Part shown: one piece after another, positions 46,628-55,504 of the stretch
Layout of the letters: each line of letters begins with the position of its first letter
Position numbering within the stretch: the first letter of the stretch is position 1
Origin: Halioglobus maricola
GTDB lineage: Bacteria; Pseudomonadota; Gammaproteobacteria; Pseudomonadales; Halieaceae
Assembly: GCF_009388985.1 (NCBI RefSeq)
Contig: NZ_CP036422.1
Span: forward strand, 2,928,501 to 2,992,500
Direction: 5' to 3'
DNA length: 64,000 nt
Notes under the pieces: generated by a model
The model's input: only the letters and a program-made list of their open reading frames with translations
Database searches by the model: none
What the model was told of the DNA's origin: nothing
Program-made: the position numbers and the translations under genes

Positions 46628-47605
46628 TTGTTCGACTTTTTGTCTTCGCTGGGCCTCGATACCGAGGCACTGAGGATTCAGAATCAGATCAAGACGGCGC
46701 AATTAGAAAACCCTGATAGTGCGATCACAGCAGAACAGCACCGCGGCGTTCTCAGAGATGCTCAGCTAGCGAGCAACGACAGCGCTTTAGGCCTGCGCAT
46801 TGGACTGCATCGTTCAATGGCAACGCTTGATCAGCTGGCTTACCTCATGATGTCCTGCGCAACACTGCGTGAATCAAGCACTGTAGGACTGCGCTACCAG
46901 AATTACTCTGGCCGTTTTTCGGGTGGACAAGTCGTTACTTCATTCGGCGAAATCAAGGGTGAGGGTTGCTACCAGATTCAGGCGCAGGCAAGCCTTGGAG
47001 AACTACGCTTACTTGCTGTTGAAGACATTTTGGCAAACATCGTCACGACCTGCCGATGGGTTCTCGGTAAGAATTTACCTATCACACGCCTGCATTGCGA
47101 TTATCCCGCCCCGCCACACGCAGCGCTTTATGAGACTATTTTTAATTGCCCAGTTCAGTTCGAATCGACGGCTATTCAGCTCTTTTTCGAAGCCTCCATT
47201 CTGGATCAAGCACTACCGCAGGCGAGCCCACGCAGTGCCGCCCTGTATGAAGAAATGTGCGAAAGAAAAAGCATCTCACGCAATCAGGGCGATGTGGCCT
47301 GGCGTGTATGGCAGATTATTGTCGACAACCTCGCTGATCCCCCGCTTCTCGACGATATAGCCGAGATACTGCACTCCAGCAGCAGAACGCTGAGTCGTAA
47401 GTTGTTGGAACAAGGATGGACTTACCAGCAGTTGCTTGACCAGGTACGCGAGATACACGCGCGCCGCTATTTGAGTGACCCCACCCTATCAGTCACTCAA
47501 ATAGCTAACTCTCTTGGTTATGCAGACAGTTCTGGCTTTCAGAGGGCATTCAAGAAGTGGACAGGGCATTCCCCCAAGACCTATCGCAATACTATTTTCG
47601 GCTGA
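46628..47605 (+). CDS. AraC-family transcriptional regulator
   Basis: This is about 325 residues with an N-terminal AraC-type ligand domain of the OruR/ArgR-like class and a C-terminal double helix-turn-helix (about 220-322, LLDDIAEILHSSSRTLSRKLLEQG and SVTQIANSLGYADSSGFQRAFKKWTG). The start is unclear. TTG 46628 is the first standard start, but ten more in-frame codons upstream (DARYIIW...) look like the family's normal beginning, and GGAG sits 8 bases before an ATC at 46598. It probably controls the following aldolase-dioxygenase-ligase genes. Confidence 0.85.
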   Translation: MFDFLSSLGLDTEALRIQNQIKTAQLENPDSAITAEQHRGVLRDAQLASNDSALGLRIGLHRSMATLDQLAYLMMSCATLRESSTVGLRYQNYSGRFSGGQVVTSFGEIKGEGCYQIQAQASLGELRLLAVEDILANIVTTCRWVLGKNLPITRLHCDYPAPPHAALYETIFNCPVQFESTAIQLFFEASILDQALPQASPRSAALYEEMCERKSISRNQGDVAWRVWQIIVDNLADPPLLDDIAEILHSSSRTLSRKLLEQGWTYQQLLDQVREIHARRYLSDPTLSVTQIANSLGYADSSGFQRAFKKWTGHSPKTYRNTIFG

Positions 47606-47645
47606 CTCCAGTCTGGCGTAATCGGACATAAACTTGGCTTGATTT

Positions 47646-47661
47646 GCGCTGCCAGCAGCGC
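47646..47661. promoter_or_regulatory. Perfect short palindrome between AraC and aldolase genes
   Basis: GCGCTGC-CA-GCAGCGC lies 40 bases after the AraC stop and 62 before the aldolase start. There is no T-run, so an intrinsic terminator is unlikely. It could be an operator or a transcript hairpin. Confidence 0.3.
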
Positions 47662-47723
47662 CTGCATGATCTACTATCATACCCACAGAATTTCTCTGGA
47701 GTGTGTGACAAGGTGATAGCAGC

Positions 47724-48494
47724 GTGAACAAATTTGACGGATTGAATCAAGCGATGGTGGAGCACTACGCCCCCAGGCCGGGCCGCCGACCACTACTACC
47801 TCCAATGAGCGACAAAGCTCGCATTGCCTTAATGTGCCGAATGCTGTTCAAAGAGGGCTGGAACGAACACATTGCCGGGCATATTACCTTCCGCCAGGCC
47901 GACGGCACGATTCTTACCAACCCCTGGGAACTGGCCTGGGATGAATTGACCGCCAGTGACATTATGACACTGGATTCAGAAGGCCAAATTATTGACGGCG
48001 AGTGGAATATAACCCCGGCGATTGGCTTGCACGTTCAGTTACACGCACTGCGCCCCGAGATAGATGTTGTCATTCACAACCACGCAAAGTGGAGCGGAAT
48101 CTGGGCCAACCTACAGCGAGTACCTCCGGTCTACGATCAAACTGGCGCGCACTGCGGTGCGGAACTGCCCATCTATAACGAGTACACCGGCACTTTTGAG
48201 AACGAGAAAAGCAGCCTGTCAGCGGCTGAAGCATTGGGAGATGCCAAATGGGCCCTGCTCGCCAACCACGGCTCACTGGTCGTGGCTAAAGATTTACGCC
48301 AGGCCCATCTGCGTGCCATTACCCTGGAGTGGCGCTGCAAGCGCGCCTACGAAGTGGAGCTGGCCGGCGGGGCCGAGCCACTTAGCAACGAGGAGATCGA
48401 AAAAGTCAGTATCACCGATACCCATGGCTTCCCCTTTTGCTGGGAAGCAATGGCCCGTCGGGAACTGCGCCTGGACCCCAGCATACTCGAATAA
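47724..48494 (+). CDS. Class II aldolase/adducin family protein
   Basis: This 256-residue zinc-dependent enzyme has the family HxH in VVIHNHAKWSG and a third metal His in LLANHGSLVV. An N-terminal GWNEHIAGHITFR matches the fuculose-phosphate-aldolase-like fold. Members either cleave sugar phosphates or decarboxylate or isomerise small acids. The start is GTG. It is followed 39 bases later by the TauD gene, so it likely works in the same island-borne catabolic route. The substrate is unknown. Confidence 0.88.
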   Translation: MNKFDGLNQAMVEHYAPRPGRRPLLPPMSDKARIALMCRMLFKEGWNEHIAGHITFRQADGTILTNPWELAWDELTASDIMTLDSEGQIIDGEWNITPAIGLHVQLHALRPEIDVVIHNHAKWSGIWANLQRVPPVYDQTGAHCGAELPIYNEYTGTFENEKSSLSAAEALGDAKWALLANHGSLVVAKDLRQAHLRAITLEWRCKRAYEVELAGGAEPLSNEEIEKVSITDTHGFPFCWEAMARRELRLDPSILE

Positions 48495-48533
48495 AGCTAT
48501 CGCACCGGAATGGAATAATTCAAGGATATACTC

Positions 48534-49472
48534 ATGACTCTCACAGTTACCCCCCTGGACAACGTCGGTGTGCAAGTTTCTGGTTTCGATATCAACGAAC
48601 CTATCACTGATGAGCTTAAGGCCGAACTGAAGGCGCTCTGGTACGAACACGCCATCCTCGTATTTCGCGATCAAGAAATCAGCCCTGAGAAACAAATTGA
48701 ATTCAGTCGAATCTTTGGCGACCTGGAAATACACCCACTCGAGACGATAACCAGTGGCCAGCACCCTGAGTTGTTTGTCCTGGAAAATGGCGGCGACAAG
48801 GACAAGTTCTTCACCGCGTATTATGGCGGTGAAGAAATTGTCGGGCGCCTCGACTGGCATATGGACCTGCACTACACAGCGCGCCCCAACCACGGCGCAC
48901 TACTGCGCGCGGTGGTAGTGGCCAAGGAAGATGGCCTCACCGGCTTTGGCGATCTCGCCAAGGCTTATGACGCACTGGATGACGATACCAAGGCACTACT
49001 GGAAGAGCTGGAAGTTGCCTACACGTTCAGCATGCAGCGCCGCCATATGCGCTATGTGGATCTCGAAGGCTATGAACCCGGCCCCTATAGCCCGAAAAAA
49101 CCCGCAGACGTTAACTTTCCGGATTTCGCCGACGCGGTTTATCCCGCTGTTGTTACCCACCCTATTAGTGGTCGTAAGATCCTTGAGGTGGTTGAGCAAT
49201 TTCTGGATCGAGTCATTACTCCACAGCAGTTCGGCATGTCCAATGACGAGTCTATCGAGCTGCTGGAGCGATTGGTGGCACATGGCAAAAATCCAGAGTT
49301 CACCTATTTCCATAAGTGGCGTGAAGGCGATATGGTGCTCTGGGATAACTGGCGGGCCATGCACTGTACAACGGGGACCAAGCCCGGTATCAAGCGGGTC
49401 ATTAACCGCACCACTATCGAAGGCGACATTACTTTGGGCCGTACACTAACCTCAGAATGGAACGGCGCTTGA
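48534..49472 (+). CDS. TauD/TfdA family Fe(II)/2-oxoglutarate dioxygenase
   Basis: This 312-residue protein has the metal site HMD in RLDWHMDLHYTARPNHGALLRA and a distal His in WDNWRAMHCTTG, followed by an Arg for 2-oxoglutarate (KRVINRTTIEG). TauD/TfdA enzymes oxidatively break C-S, C-O or C-N bonds in sulfonates, aryloxy acids and similar compounds. The context with an AMP-ligase suggests attack on a carboxylated xenobiotic or plant/algal metabolite. This is inference only. Confidence 0.9.
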   Translation: MTLTVTPLDNVGVQVSGFDINEPITDELKAELKALWYEHAILVFRDQEISPEKQIEFSRIFGDLEIHPLETITSGQHPELFVLENGGDKDKFFTAYYGGEEIVGRLDWHMDLHYTARPNHGALLRAVVVAKEDGLTGFGDLAKAYDALDDDTKALLEELEVAYTFSMQRRHMRYVDLEGYEPGPYSPKKPADVNFPDFADAVYPAVVTHPISGRKILEVVEQFLDRVITPQQFGMSNDESIELLERLVAHGKNPEFTYFHKWREGDMVLWDNWRAMHCTTGTKPGIKRVINRTTIEGDITLGRTLTSEWNGA

Positions 49473-49528
49473 TCGCTAATTCGAAACACACGCACAGCAT
49501 CTGATAACAATCACTCCCGAGGCAGTTA

Positions 49529-51145
49529 ATGAACAAGCTAGATCTCTCGAATACCGCCGATAGGACTTTTCCGCTAATCCTCAGACAGCAGGCCACACAT
49601 AATGGTGAGGCTGCGTTTCTCGTCACCGATTCTGTCCGCATTAGCTTTGCCGAGGCTGATACCATGACTGATCGGCTGGCAGCTGGGCTGCTAGGCCTCG
49701 GCATCACCAGGGGCGATATCGTATCCCTGTTTCTGGGAAATCGTCCGGAAATGGTGTTACTGGCGTTGGCCATTAACAAACTGGGAGCAATCTGGACACC
49801 GATCAATGGCGACTACAAGGGCGCCTGGCTGCTGGACAACCTGAAGATGGCACGCTCCAAGGTGTTGATCACTGATGATCAATACCAGGATCGCATCGCC
49901 GACATCGAAGACCGGCTTGGCATTGAGACCATCGTGCTTTTGGGCAATACGGAAGCGACGTCATTAAAAGGCCCCGTGAACTATCAGCAGTTACTAGATC
50001 ACAAACCCGCTGCGCTGGATTATGCCGACCTGCACTATGGTGACAACTGCTCCATCCTCTGGACCTCAGGTACCACGGGTAAATCCAAGGGCGTGTTACA
50101 AAGCTATAACTCCTGGATACGTCCGATTGTCGATGGATGCAGCCTTCAATATAACTCACTGCCTGGCGACAGTATTTTCTGCGTATTGCCGTTGTTCCAC
50201 ACCGCCGCCTGGACCACTTCGATCTTTCGTGCCCTGATCGAGGGCATTCCTTGCATCATTGAGCCACGTTTTTCAGTAACCACGTTCTGGGAAAGAATTA
50301 AACAGTTCGGCGCCACTCAGACATTCCTGCTAGGCGCGATGGGTGCTTTTTTACTCAATGCACCCGAGCGAGATGATGATAGCGAAACGCCACTACGGCT
50401 TGCCCAAATCGTGCCGCTGGCACCTAACCAGTGGCCGATTTTCGAACAGCGCTTCGGCCTGCAATTGATTCGTACCGGGTTGGGCCAGAGTGAGTGCCAG
50501 CTGGTGATGACACAAATTGAAAACCGTAAGGATGTTCCCGTATACGCGCTCGGATTTCCCGCTGACGACACTACTATTCATTTACTTGATGACAATGGCA
50601 TTCAGGTACCGACTGGTGAAGTCGGCGAGATCTGCATCAAACCACTAAAACCTTACGTGCTGTTTAATGGTTACTTTGAAAATCCTGAAGCCACCGCTGA
50701 GGCCTACTTCGGTGACTATTACCGCACCGGCGATCTAGCCAGGCAAGACCCTGCGAGCGGCGCCTATTTCTTCGCGGACCGGAAGAAGGATGCTCTTCGA
50801 TACGCTGGCCGCAACATTTCCACGCTCGAAGTGGAGAGCATAGTTCGACGCCATCCTGCAGTGCAGGATGTGGCTGCCTTCGGCATTACCTCCACGGAAG
50901 TCGAGAGTGAACAGGAATTAAAGCTGAACATCATCTTGAAAGAAGGCAGCAGCGACACTGCAGAGGTGATCTGCGAGTTCATTAATGACAATGCACCGCA
51001 CTATTTCGTACCGCGTTATCTGGAGTTTGTAGAATCACTCCCCTATACCCCAACCAACAAGGTTCAAAAGTTCAAATTACGGGAGCAAGGTGTTAATGAA
51101 CGCACCTGGGATCTAAAGAAATCTGACTATATCGTTAAGAAATAG
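49529..51145 (+). CDS. Class I adenylate-forming acid-CoA ligase
   Basis: This 538-residue enzyme of the ANL superfamily has ILWTSGTTGKSKG as P-loop (about residues 174-186), YYRTGDLARQDP as the hinge region and a C-terminal catalytic Lys in TPTNKVQKFKLRE. It would activate a carboxylic acid to its CoA thioester. It resembles crotonobetaine/carnitine- or bile-acid-type CoA ligases more than long-chain FadD, but the substrate is not readable. It is the third gene of the aldolase-dioxygenase-ligase set. Confidence 0.9.
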   Translation: MNKLDLSNTADRTFPLILRQQATHNGEAAFLVTDSVRISFAEADTMTDRLAAGLLGLGITRGDIVSLFLGNRPEMVLLALAINKLGAIWTPINGDYKGAWLLDNLKMARSKVLITDDQYQDRIADIEDRLGIETIVLLGNTEATSLKGPVNYQQLLDHKPAALDYADLHYGDNCSILWTSGTTGKSKGVLQSYNSWIRPIVDGCSLQYNSLPGDSIFCVLPLFHTAAWTTSIFRALIEGIPCIIEPRFSVTTFWERIKQFGATQTFLLGAMGAFLLNAPERDDDSETPLRLAQIVPLAPNQWPIFEQRFGLQLIRTGLGQSECQLVMTQIENRKDVPVYALGFPADDTTIHLLDDNGIQVPTGEVGEICIKPLKPYVLFNGYFENPEATAEAYFGDYYRTGDLARQDPASGAYFFADRKKDALRYAGRNISTLEVESIVRRHPAVQDVAAFGITSTEVESEQELKLNIILKEGSSDTAEVICEFINDNAPHYFVPRYLEFVESLPYTPTNKVQKFKLREQGVNERTWDLKKSDYIVKK

Positions 51146-51266
51146 GTGTTTGGCTTCTTTCGCGAAAATACAATTTCGCAATCGATCATTCCAACAAACG
51201 GCTGTACTTTCGGGCGGTAACACGTCGTGGTGATGCGCCGATCACCATCTTGTGAGCTGCGGTCAA

Positions 51267-52217
51267 CTACCAGTCTAACGGGATACGTATTAGGGGAACG
51301 TGTGCATCCTCTCGACCGTCGTCGTTAACAAGCATGAGCGTCTTCCCTTGATCATACCAGGCCAAGCCTTCCCAATTTTTATCGCCAGGAACTTTCAAGG
51401 CTTTCAGCTCGGGAGTAAGTTCAAACGGATCTCCGATGGGTTCACCGGTTAGGTCAAATCGCTGAAGTACTACTGGGCCATATAGGCTACTGTCGTCGTC
51501 ACTTGGCATTCGAACACCAGACAGGAGCACAATAAACCCATTTCGGTGCCATACAAGATCGGGTGCTCGAAAACGAAACGCATGAGGTTCTTTACCCTTG
51601 GGCTCTTTTTCGTCAACCCACTTCGAGAGTGAATCGGTGTTGAGTACAATTTCCGTGAATGGCCTTGATACTTTTCCATCATTCACCGTATGCGTGATTA
51701 CTACTGGTCGAAATGCCTGGGTGGGAAGTGCCGCTTCGGAGGGTAAATATCGAGATTCTGGGTAACCCCCCTCCCACAGAACAGCGATGTCATAACTCCC
51801 CGGCACACCACTTGTCGGCCGTGATGTAAGGCCTTCAAGCCCCACTTGAGCGTACTCCCCAAACCGACTTGGATACGAAATGATTGTGCCCCCAGCAGAC
51901 ACAAGAGACCGCAATCGCTCCGACAGTACAATAACTTCCCCGTCAGCGAGCATGTCGATACTTTCAAAGTCCACATGCAACTTTGTTTTAATGATCTGCT
52001 TTTTCTGTATTCGGTTCACTTCACTTAGAACGATGTGTCGACTATCAAGATTGGATATGTCGTATTCGTAGTAATTTTCCAGATCACCGTCGGCGACAAT
52101 CAACAGTTTATCGCCCAACCGTACAATGCCAGAAACCTCTTTGATCAAAGGTTCAGCATTTGCCGTGTATACATTTAGCGTCAGCAGTAGAAATGTAAGT
52201 ATTCGATTTATGGGCAA
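51267..52217 (-). CDS. Esterase-like/phytase-type beta-propeller protein (exported)
   Basis: This 316-residue protein has a signal peptide (ILTFLLLTLNVYTANA). It contains beta-propeller-like blades with ISNLDSRHIVLSEVNR, DFESIDMLADGEVIVLSER and a C-terminal NWEGLAWYDQGKTLMLVNDDG, like the SdiA-regulated / esterase-like phytase families. I chose the TTG at 52217 because AAGGAAG lies just upstream and the signal peptide begins there; the frame is open further, to 52391. The function is unknown. It is A+T-richer than the chromosomal flanks. Confidence 0.7.
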   Translation of the reverse strand: MPINRILTFLLLTLNVYTANAEPLIKEVSGIVRLGDKLLIVADGDLENYYEYDISNLDSRHIVLSEVNRIQKKQIIKTKLHVDFESIDMLADGEVIVLSERLRSLVSAGGTIISYPSRFGEYAQVGLEGLTSRPTSGVPGSYDIAVLWEGGYPESRYLPSEAALPTQAFRPVVITHTVNDGKVSRPFTEIVLNTDSLSKWVDEKEPKGKEPHAFRFRAPDLVWHRNGFIVLLSGVRMPSDDDSSLYGPVVLQRFDLTGEPIGDPFELTPELKALKVPGDKNWEGLAWYDQGKTLMLVNDDGREDAHVPLIRIPLDW

Positions 52218-52735
52218 GATCGCTTCCTTCTCATTTGGGGCGAAGTAGGATTCCGATTTGGCAGCTTGGCCCAGCTTTGTGAACTGTATAGCTTGAAAAA
52301 CCTGCGTTCGTATTGGCTGCACCCAAAGGACTTGCAGAAAGCGAGTGCTTCGGAGCGTTGATTCCCGCCGGGCACTTCTAACTCTACGCAACCATGAAGA
52401 ACAAAGAAAGCCCGGGCCACTCGAACGAGAAGCTTAACCAAGACCATACCCGTGGACCGGGTTCAACGTCTTAAGCGCGTGTTCAATATCGATATTTACC
52501 GACGTTTATCCCGCTGCGCTAACCGTCCCCAGTCTGTTAATAGCGGCTACGGATACACGTCACTCTGTGGAACTTGCCAAAGATCAATATCGCTTTCACG
52601 GCACTGTGATTGACTACACGCAGGCGTCCGGCATTCACGGCACTGATGAGTGGGCCTCGATTGAAGATTTAGTCAATCTATCCAAGTGGCCGTCGGTATG
52701 TAGCGCCACGGCTCTCAATAAAAGGGGATACTGCA
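52218..52735. other. Intergenic region with transposase scrap
   Basis: About 520 bases between the divergent phytase-like and serine-hydrolase genes have no convincing complete gene. Near 52440-52500 there is a short stretch resembling the end of IS91-type transposases. The rest shows no repeat, RNA or gene that I recognise. Confidence 0.6.
52458..52500 (+). pseudogene. Possible IS91-family transposase remnant
   Basis: In one plus-strand frame the DNA reads RVQRLKRVFNIDI, very close to the QRLKRVFNIDIE block near the C-terminus of many IS91-type (Y2) transposases. After it the expected CxxCGG zinc motif is lost. Only about 13 residues support this, so it may be chance. Confidence 0.35.
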
Positions 52736-53929
52736 GTGATAAAAAAGGTTGTGCTGGCAACAGTTCTCGCAACCGTAGCGTTTCTGGCGTGGGACTTTTA
52801 CTCCGCTCCGGTGTTCTGGAAGCGAATGGCGGCCACGTTCAGCGCCTCCGGCAAGGGTGCCTATTCCGAGGTCTTTGATAACCGCGAGGTGGTTCGCGGG
52901 GCGCCGGAAGAGCGCGACCTGCCCGTTGCCCCCTCGGGCTTGGCGAGCATCTCCGGGGACGCCCTTGCGGACATGGTTGAGTACGCCGCCTATTTTGATT
53001 CGTTCAGCCTGCTGGTTCTGCACAGGGGTCAGGTTCAGCTGGAATGGTATCGCGACGACTATTCGGCAGCGAGCCTGACACAGTCCCAGTCCATGCATAA
53101 GTCAATTCAGGCGCTGCTGATCGGCCAGGCGTTGGCCGAGGGGCTGATTGCGTCCATTGATGACCCGGTGGGCAAATACCTTTCCGAGTGGCGCGACGAC
53201 CCGCGCGGTGACATCACCATCAACGAGTTGCTGCAGATGAGTTCGGGCCTTGAAAGCTTCAGCGGCGGGTTCAATCCATGGGGCGATGCATTCCGTTGGC
53301 TGTATGCCGATGATACCCGGGCGGCAACGCTGGCCTTTGGCCAGTCAGGCGCAGCGGGCGAGCAGTTCGACTATAACGATCTGAACGCGCAGCTTCTGGG
53401 GCTGGTGTTAAGCGAGGCGACCGGTGAGCGCTATGCGGACTATCTGTCCAGGGTGTTATGGCAGCCGCTGGGCAACAGCGACGCCCAGGTGTGGTTGGAC
53501 CGGCCCGGCGGCGAGGCCATGCACGCCTGTTGCCTGCTGGCTACGACCCGCGATTGGGCGCGCCTGGGACAGTTGTTGCTGCAGGAGGGGCAGTGGGACG
53601 GTGAGGCCGTGCTCGATGCACAGTGGATTCAGCGGGCCGCCACGCCGTCGCCACATACTCCGCACTACGGTTTCCAGATATGGTTGGCGAGTAATGTCCA
53701 GGCCAACCCGCGTAAAACCGGTTATCAGCGGAAGGCAGACTGGTTGGATCCTGCAACATTTTACTTTTCCGGATACGGCGCCCAGCGAGTCTATGTGAGC
53801 CCCAACTATGATCTGGTGATCGTGCGCACGGGACCGGCGGCGGGGTACTTCCCCAAGATTATTGAAGAGTGGGACAACAGCTTTCTCGTGAATCGCGCGA
53901 TACAAGGCCTGCAGCAGGAATCTCCCTGA
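52736..53929 (+). CDS. Serine hydrolase, beta-lactamase class C / esterase family
   Basis: This 397-residue protein has an N-terminal anchor or signal (residues 4-22). The SxxK nucleophile motif SMHK (about 121-124) is present, as is the Tyr motif region FDYNDLNAQLLG. GDITINELLQMSSGLE and TTRDWARLGQLLLQEG are typical of the class C/EstB/6-aminohexanoate-dimer-hydrolase group. It is a probable periplasmic esterase, amidase or peptidase. The GTG start has AAAAGGGG upstream. Base use is clearly more G+C-rich than in the phytase-like neighbour, so the two may have different origins. Confidence 0.87.
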   Translation: MIKKVVLATVLATVAFLAWDFYSAPVFWKRMAATFSASGKGAYSEVFDNREVVRGAPEERDLPVAPSGLASISGDALADMVEYAAYFDSFSLLVLHRGQVQLEWYRDDYSAASLTQSQSMHKSIQALLIGQALAEGLIASIDDPVGKYLSEWRDDPRGDITINELLQMSSGLESFSGGFNPWGDAFRWLYADDTRAATLAFGQSGAAGEQFDYNDLNAQLLGLVLSEATGERYADYLSRVLWQPLGNSDAQVWLDRPGGEAMHACCLLATTRDWARLGQLLLQEGQWDGEAVLDAQWIQRAATPSPHTPHYGFQIWLASNVQANPRKTGYQRKADWLDPATFYFSGYGAQRVYVSPNYDLVIVRTGPAAGYFPKIIEEWDNSFLVNRAIQGLQQESP

Positions 53930-54010
53930 TAGGAATACATACGACTCTGGTCCGGGAGGAATTTGCCGAACGTAAAGGTACCTCTTGCGGCTAGACTCAC
54001 CATAGAAACA

Positions 54011-54046
54011 AAAAAAAAGGCCACCCCTTCGGGGTAGCCTTTTTTG
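54011..54046. terminator. Rho-independent terminator next to tRNA-Arg
   Basis: A GGCcACCCC / GGGGTaGCC stem (one mismatch) with a TTCG loop is flanked by an A-run and a T-run. It can end both the tRNA transcript (minus) and the serine hydrolase transcript (plus). Confidence 0.9.
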
Positions 54047-54052
54047 CTTGTA

Positions 54053-54129
54053 TGGCGCGCCTGGCACGATTCGAACGTGCGACCGCCTGGTTCGTAGCCA
54101 GGTACTCTATCCAGCTGAGCTACAGGCGC
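54053..54129 (-). tRNA. tRNA-Arg (anticodon ACG)
   Basis: This 77-base cloverleaf has a 7-bp acceptor stem (GCGCCTG with CAGGCGC), encoded CCA end, D-arm AGCTCAGCTGGATAGAGT, anticodon stem CCTGG/CCAGG with loop CTACGAA (ACG), and T-arm GTTCGAATC. ACG is read as ICG in bacteria and decodes CGU/CGC/CGA. Its 3' end faces the candidate island. Confidence 0.97.
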
Positions 54130-54142
54130 GTTGAGGGGGCGT

Positions 54143-54171
54143 ACTATAGGGACGAACTTGTTTACAGTCAA
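54143..54171 (-). promoter_or_regulatory. Sigma-70 promoter of tRNA-Arg
   Basis: TTGACT (-35) and TATAGT (-10) are separated by exactly 17 bases and precede the tRNA by 13 bases. The sequence after the -10 is G+C-rich (ACGCCCCCT), as in stringently controlled stable-RNA promoters. Confidence 0.85.
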
Positions 54172-54209
54172 GGGCTTAGCAGCGAATTATTTTGTCCGCA
54201 TTCTGTCCT

Positions 54210-55493
54210 CTAAATGGAGAGACCGAGGTTGTCGCTGGCCTCCTTCGCCAGGGCCTCACGGAAGTCTGGATGAGCGATATTAATGAGGTCCCGGGCACGT
54301 TCAGCGATGGACCGACCCCGCAGTTCAGCGATGCCATATTCCGTGACGATGTAGTCCACCAGGGCTCTTGTCGTGACCACGCCGGCGCCGCGCTCAAGCG
54401 CCGGCACAATGCGGCTCAATGTGCCCTTTTTAGCGGTACTGGGCAGGGCAATAATCGACTTGCCGTGATCGGAAAATGTCGCCCCGAGCACAAAATCTAC
54501 CTGCCCGCCGACCCCGGAATAGATTTTGTGGCCCATCGAATCGGCGCATACCTGACCGCTGAGGTCGATCTGGATAGCGCTGTTGATCGAGGTGACCTGG
54601 GGGTTCTTTGCTATTACCACCGGGTTGTTCACAAATTCGATGTCCAGAAAAACCACTTCGGGGTTGTCATCCACGAAGCGATACAGGCGCTCACTGCCCA
54701 TGGCAAAACCGGTAACTGTGCGCCCGTGGCTTATTTTCTTGTTGCTGTTGTCGATCACACCAGATTGTATGAGATCGACAACCCCATCAGAGAACATCTC
54801 GGTATGCACCCCCAGATGGCGTTTGTCTCGCATGCAAGCGAGAGCCGCATTGGGAATCGCACCTATGCCCATCTGCAGACAGTCGCCATCGTTCACCTGC
54901 TCCGCGATGATTTCACCGATGCGCCGCTCAATCTCCGTCTCAGGCTTACCCTCGGGCGAAATCAGTGGCCGGTCGTCCATGTAGGCATAGTCAATATCGC
55001 GAATATTGATAAAGCTGTCGCCATGGGTGCGCGGCATGGACGGGTTCACGTGGGCGATGATCCTGCTGGCAACCTCGCACGCCGCCGCGGTGGCTTCGAC
55101 GGAAATTCCGAGTGAACAGTTGCCGTGCTGATCCGGTGAAGACACCTGAACCAAGGCCGTATCTACTCGCTGGTGGCCGCGGCGAAATTCCTTGGGAATC
55201 TCCGAGAGAAACATGGGTACGTAGTCTGCCCGCCCCTCGTTGATGAGTTGGCGCGTAGACCTGCCGGCAAAAAAACAGCGGTTGCGCAAATGCCCGTCCA
55301 ACGCCGGGTGAGCAACATCTTCGGCGTGCTCGAGGTGTAACTGCATCAACTGGACATCGCTGAGCGTGCGCGCGTGCTGGCCAAGTGCCTGCAGCAATAC
55401 GGTGGGCGTGGCTGCCATTGAATGGCACCAGATGTGTTCACCGGAGCCAATAATCTGCACTGCCTCAAGGGCAGTTTGGGTGAAGATGGCCAT
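54210..55493 (-). CDS. Acetyl-CoA hydrolase/4-hydroxybutyrate CoA-transferase family protein
   Basis: This 427-residue CoA-transferase has the conserved blocks VNPSMPRTHGDSFI, LQMGIGAIPNAAL, LGVHTEMFSDGVVDL (probable catalytic Glu), FVLGATFSDHGKSI and YIVTEYGIAELRGRS. It would swap CoA between acetyl-CoA (or another acyl-CoA) and a short acid. It starts 11 bases after the sulfatase stop and is the last gene of a four-gene minus-strand operon. Confidence 0.92.
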   Translation of the reverse strand: MAIFTQTALEAVQIIGSGEHIWCHSMAATPTVLLQALGQHARTLSDVQLMQLHLEHAEDVAHPALDGHLRNRCFFAGRSTRQLINEGRADYVPMFLSEIPKEFRRGHQRVDTALVQVSSPDQHGNCSLGISVEATAAACEVASRIIAHVNPSMPRTHGDSFINIRDIDYAYMDDRPLISPEGKPETEIERRIGEIIAEQVNDGDCLQMGIGAIPNAALACMRDKRHLGVHTEMFSDGVVDLIQSGVIDNSNKKISHGRTVTGFAMGSERLYRFVDDNPEVVFLDIEFVNNPVVIAKNPQVTSINSAIQIDLSGQVCADSMGHKIYSGVGGQVDFVLGATFSDHGKSIIALPSTAKKGTLSRIVPALERGAGVVTTRALVDYIVTEYGIAELRGRSIAERARDLINIAHPDFREALAKEASDNLGLSI

Positions 55494-55504
55494 CCCTGTA
55501 ACTC

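Larger units (their letters stand above)
46328..54129. mobile_element. Candidate relic genomic island at tRNA-Arg
   Basis: An intact tRNA-Arg at the right edge has its 3' end facing into the region. A degraded direct copy of its 3' half marks the left edge, the geometry expected of an element integrated at a tRNA 3' end. Between them lie an AraC regulator, a class II aldolase, a TauD dioxygenase, an AMP-ligase, a phytase-like protein, a possible transposase scrap and a serine hydrolase. Several of these are more A+T-rich than the flanks. No integrase was found, so the element would be old and immobile. Confidence 0.45.

Noticed and set aside
52567..52878. 103-residue plus-strand frame before the serine hydrolase
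   Set aside because: It overlaps the start of the serine hydrolase in another frame, has no motif and no ribosome site.
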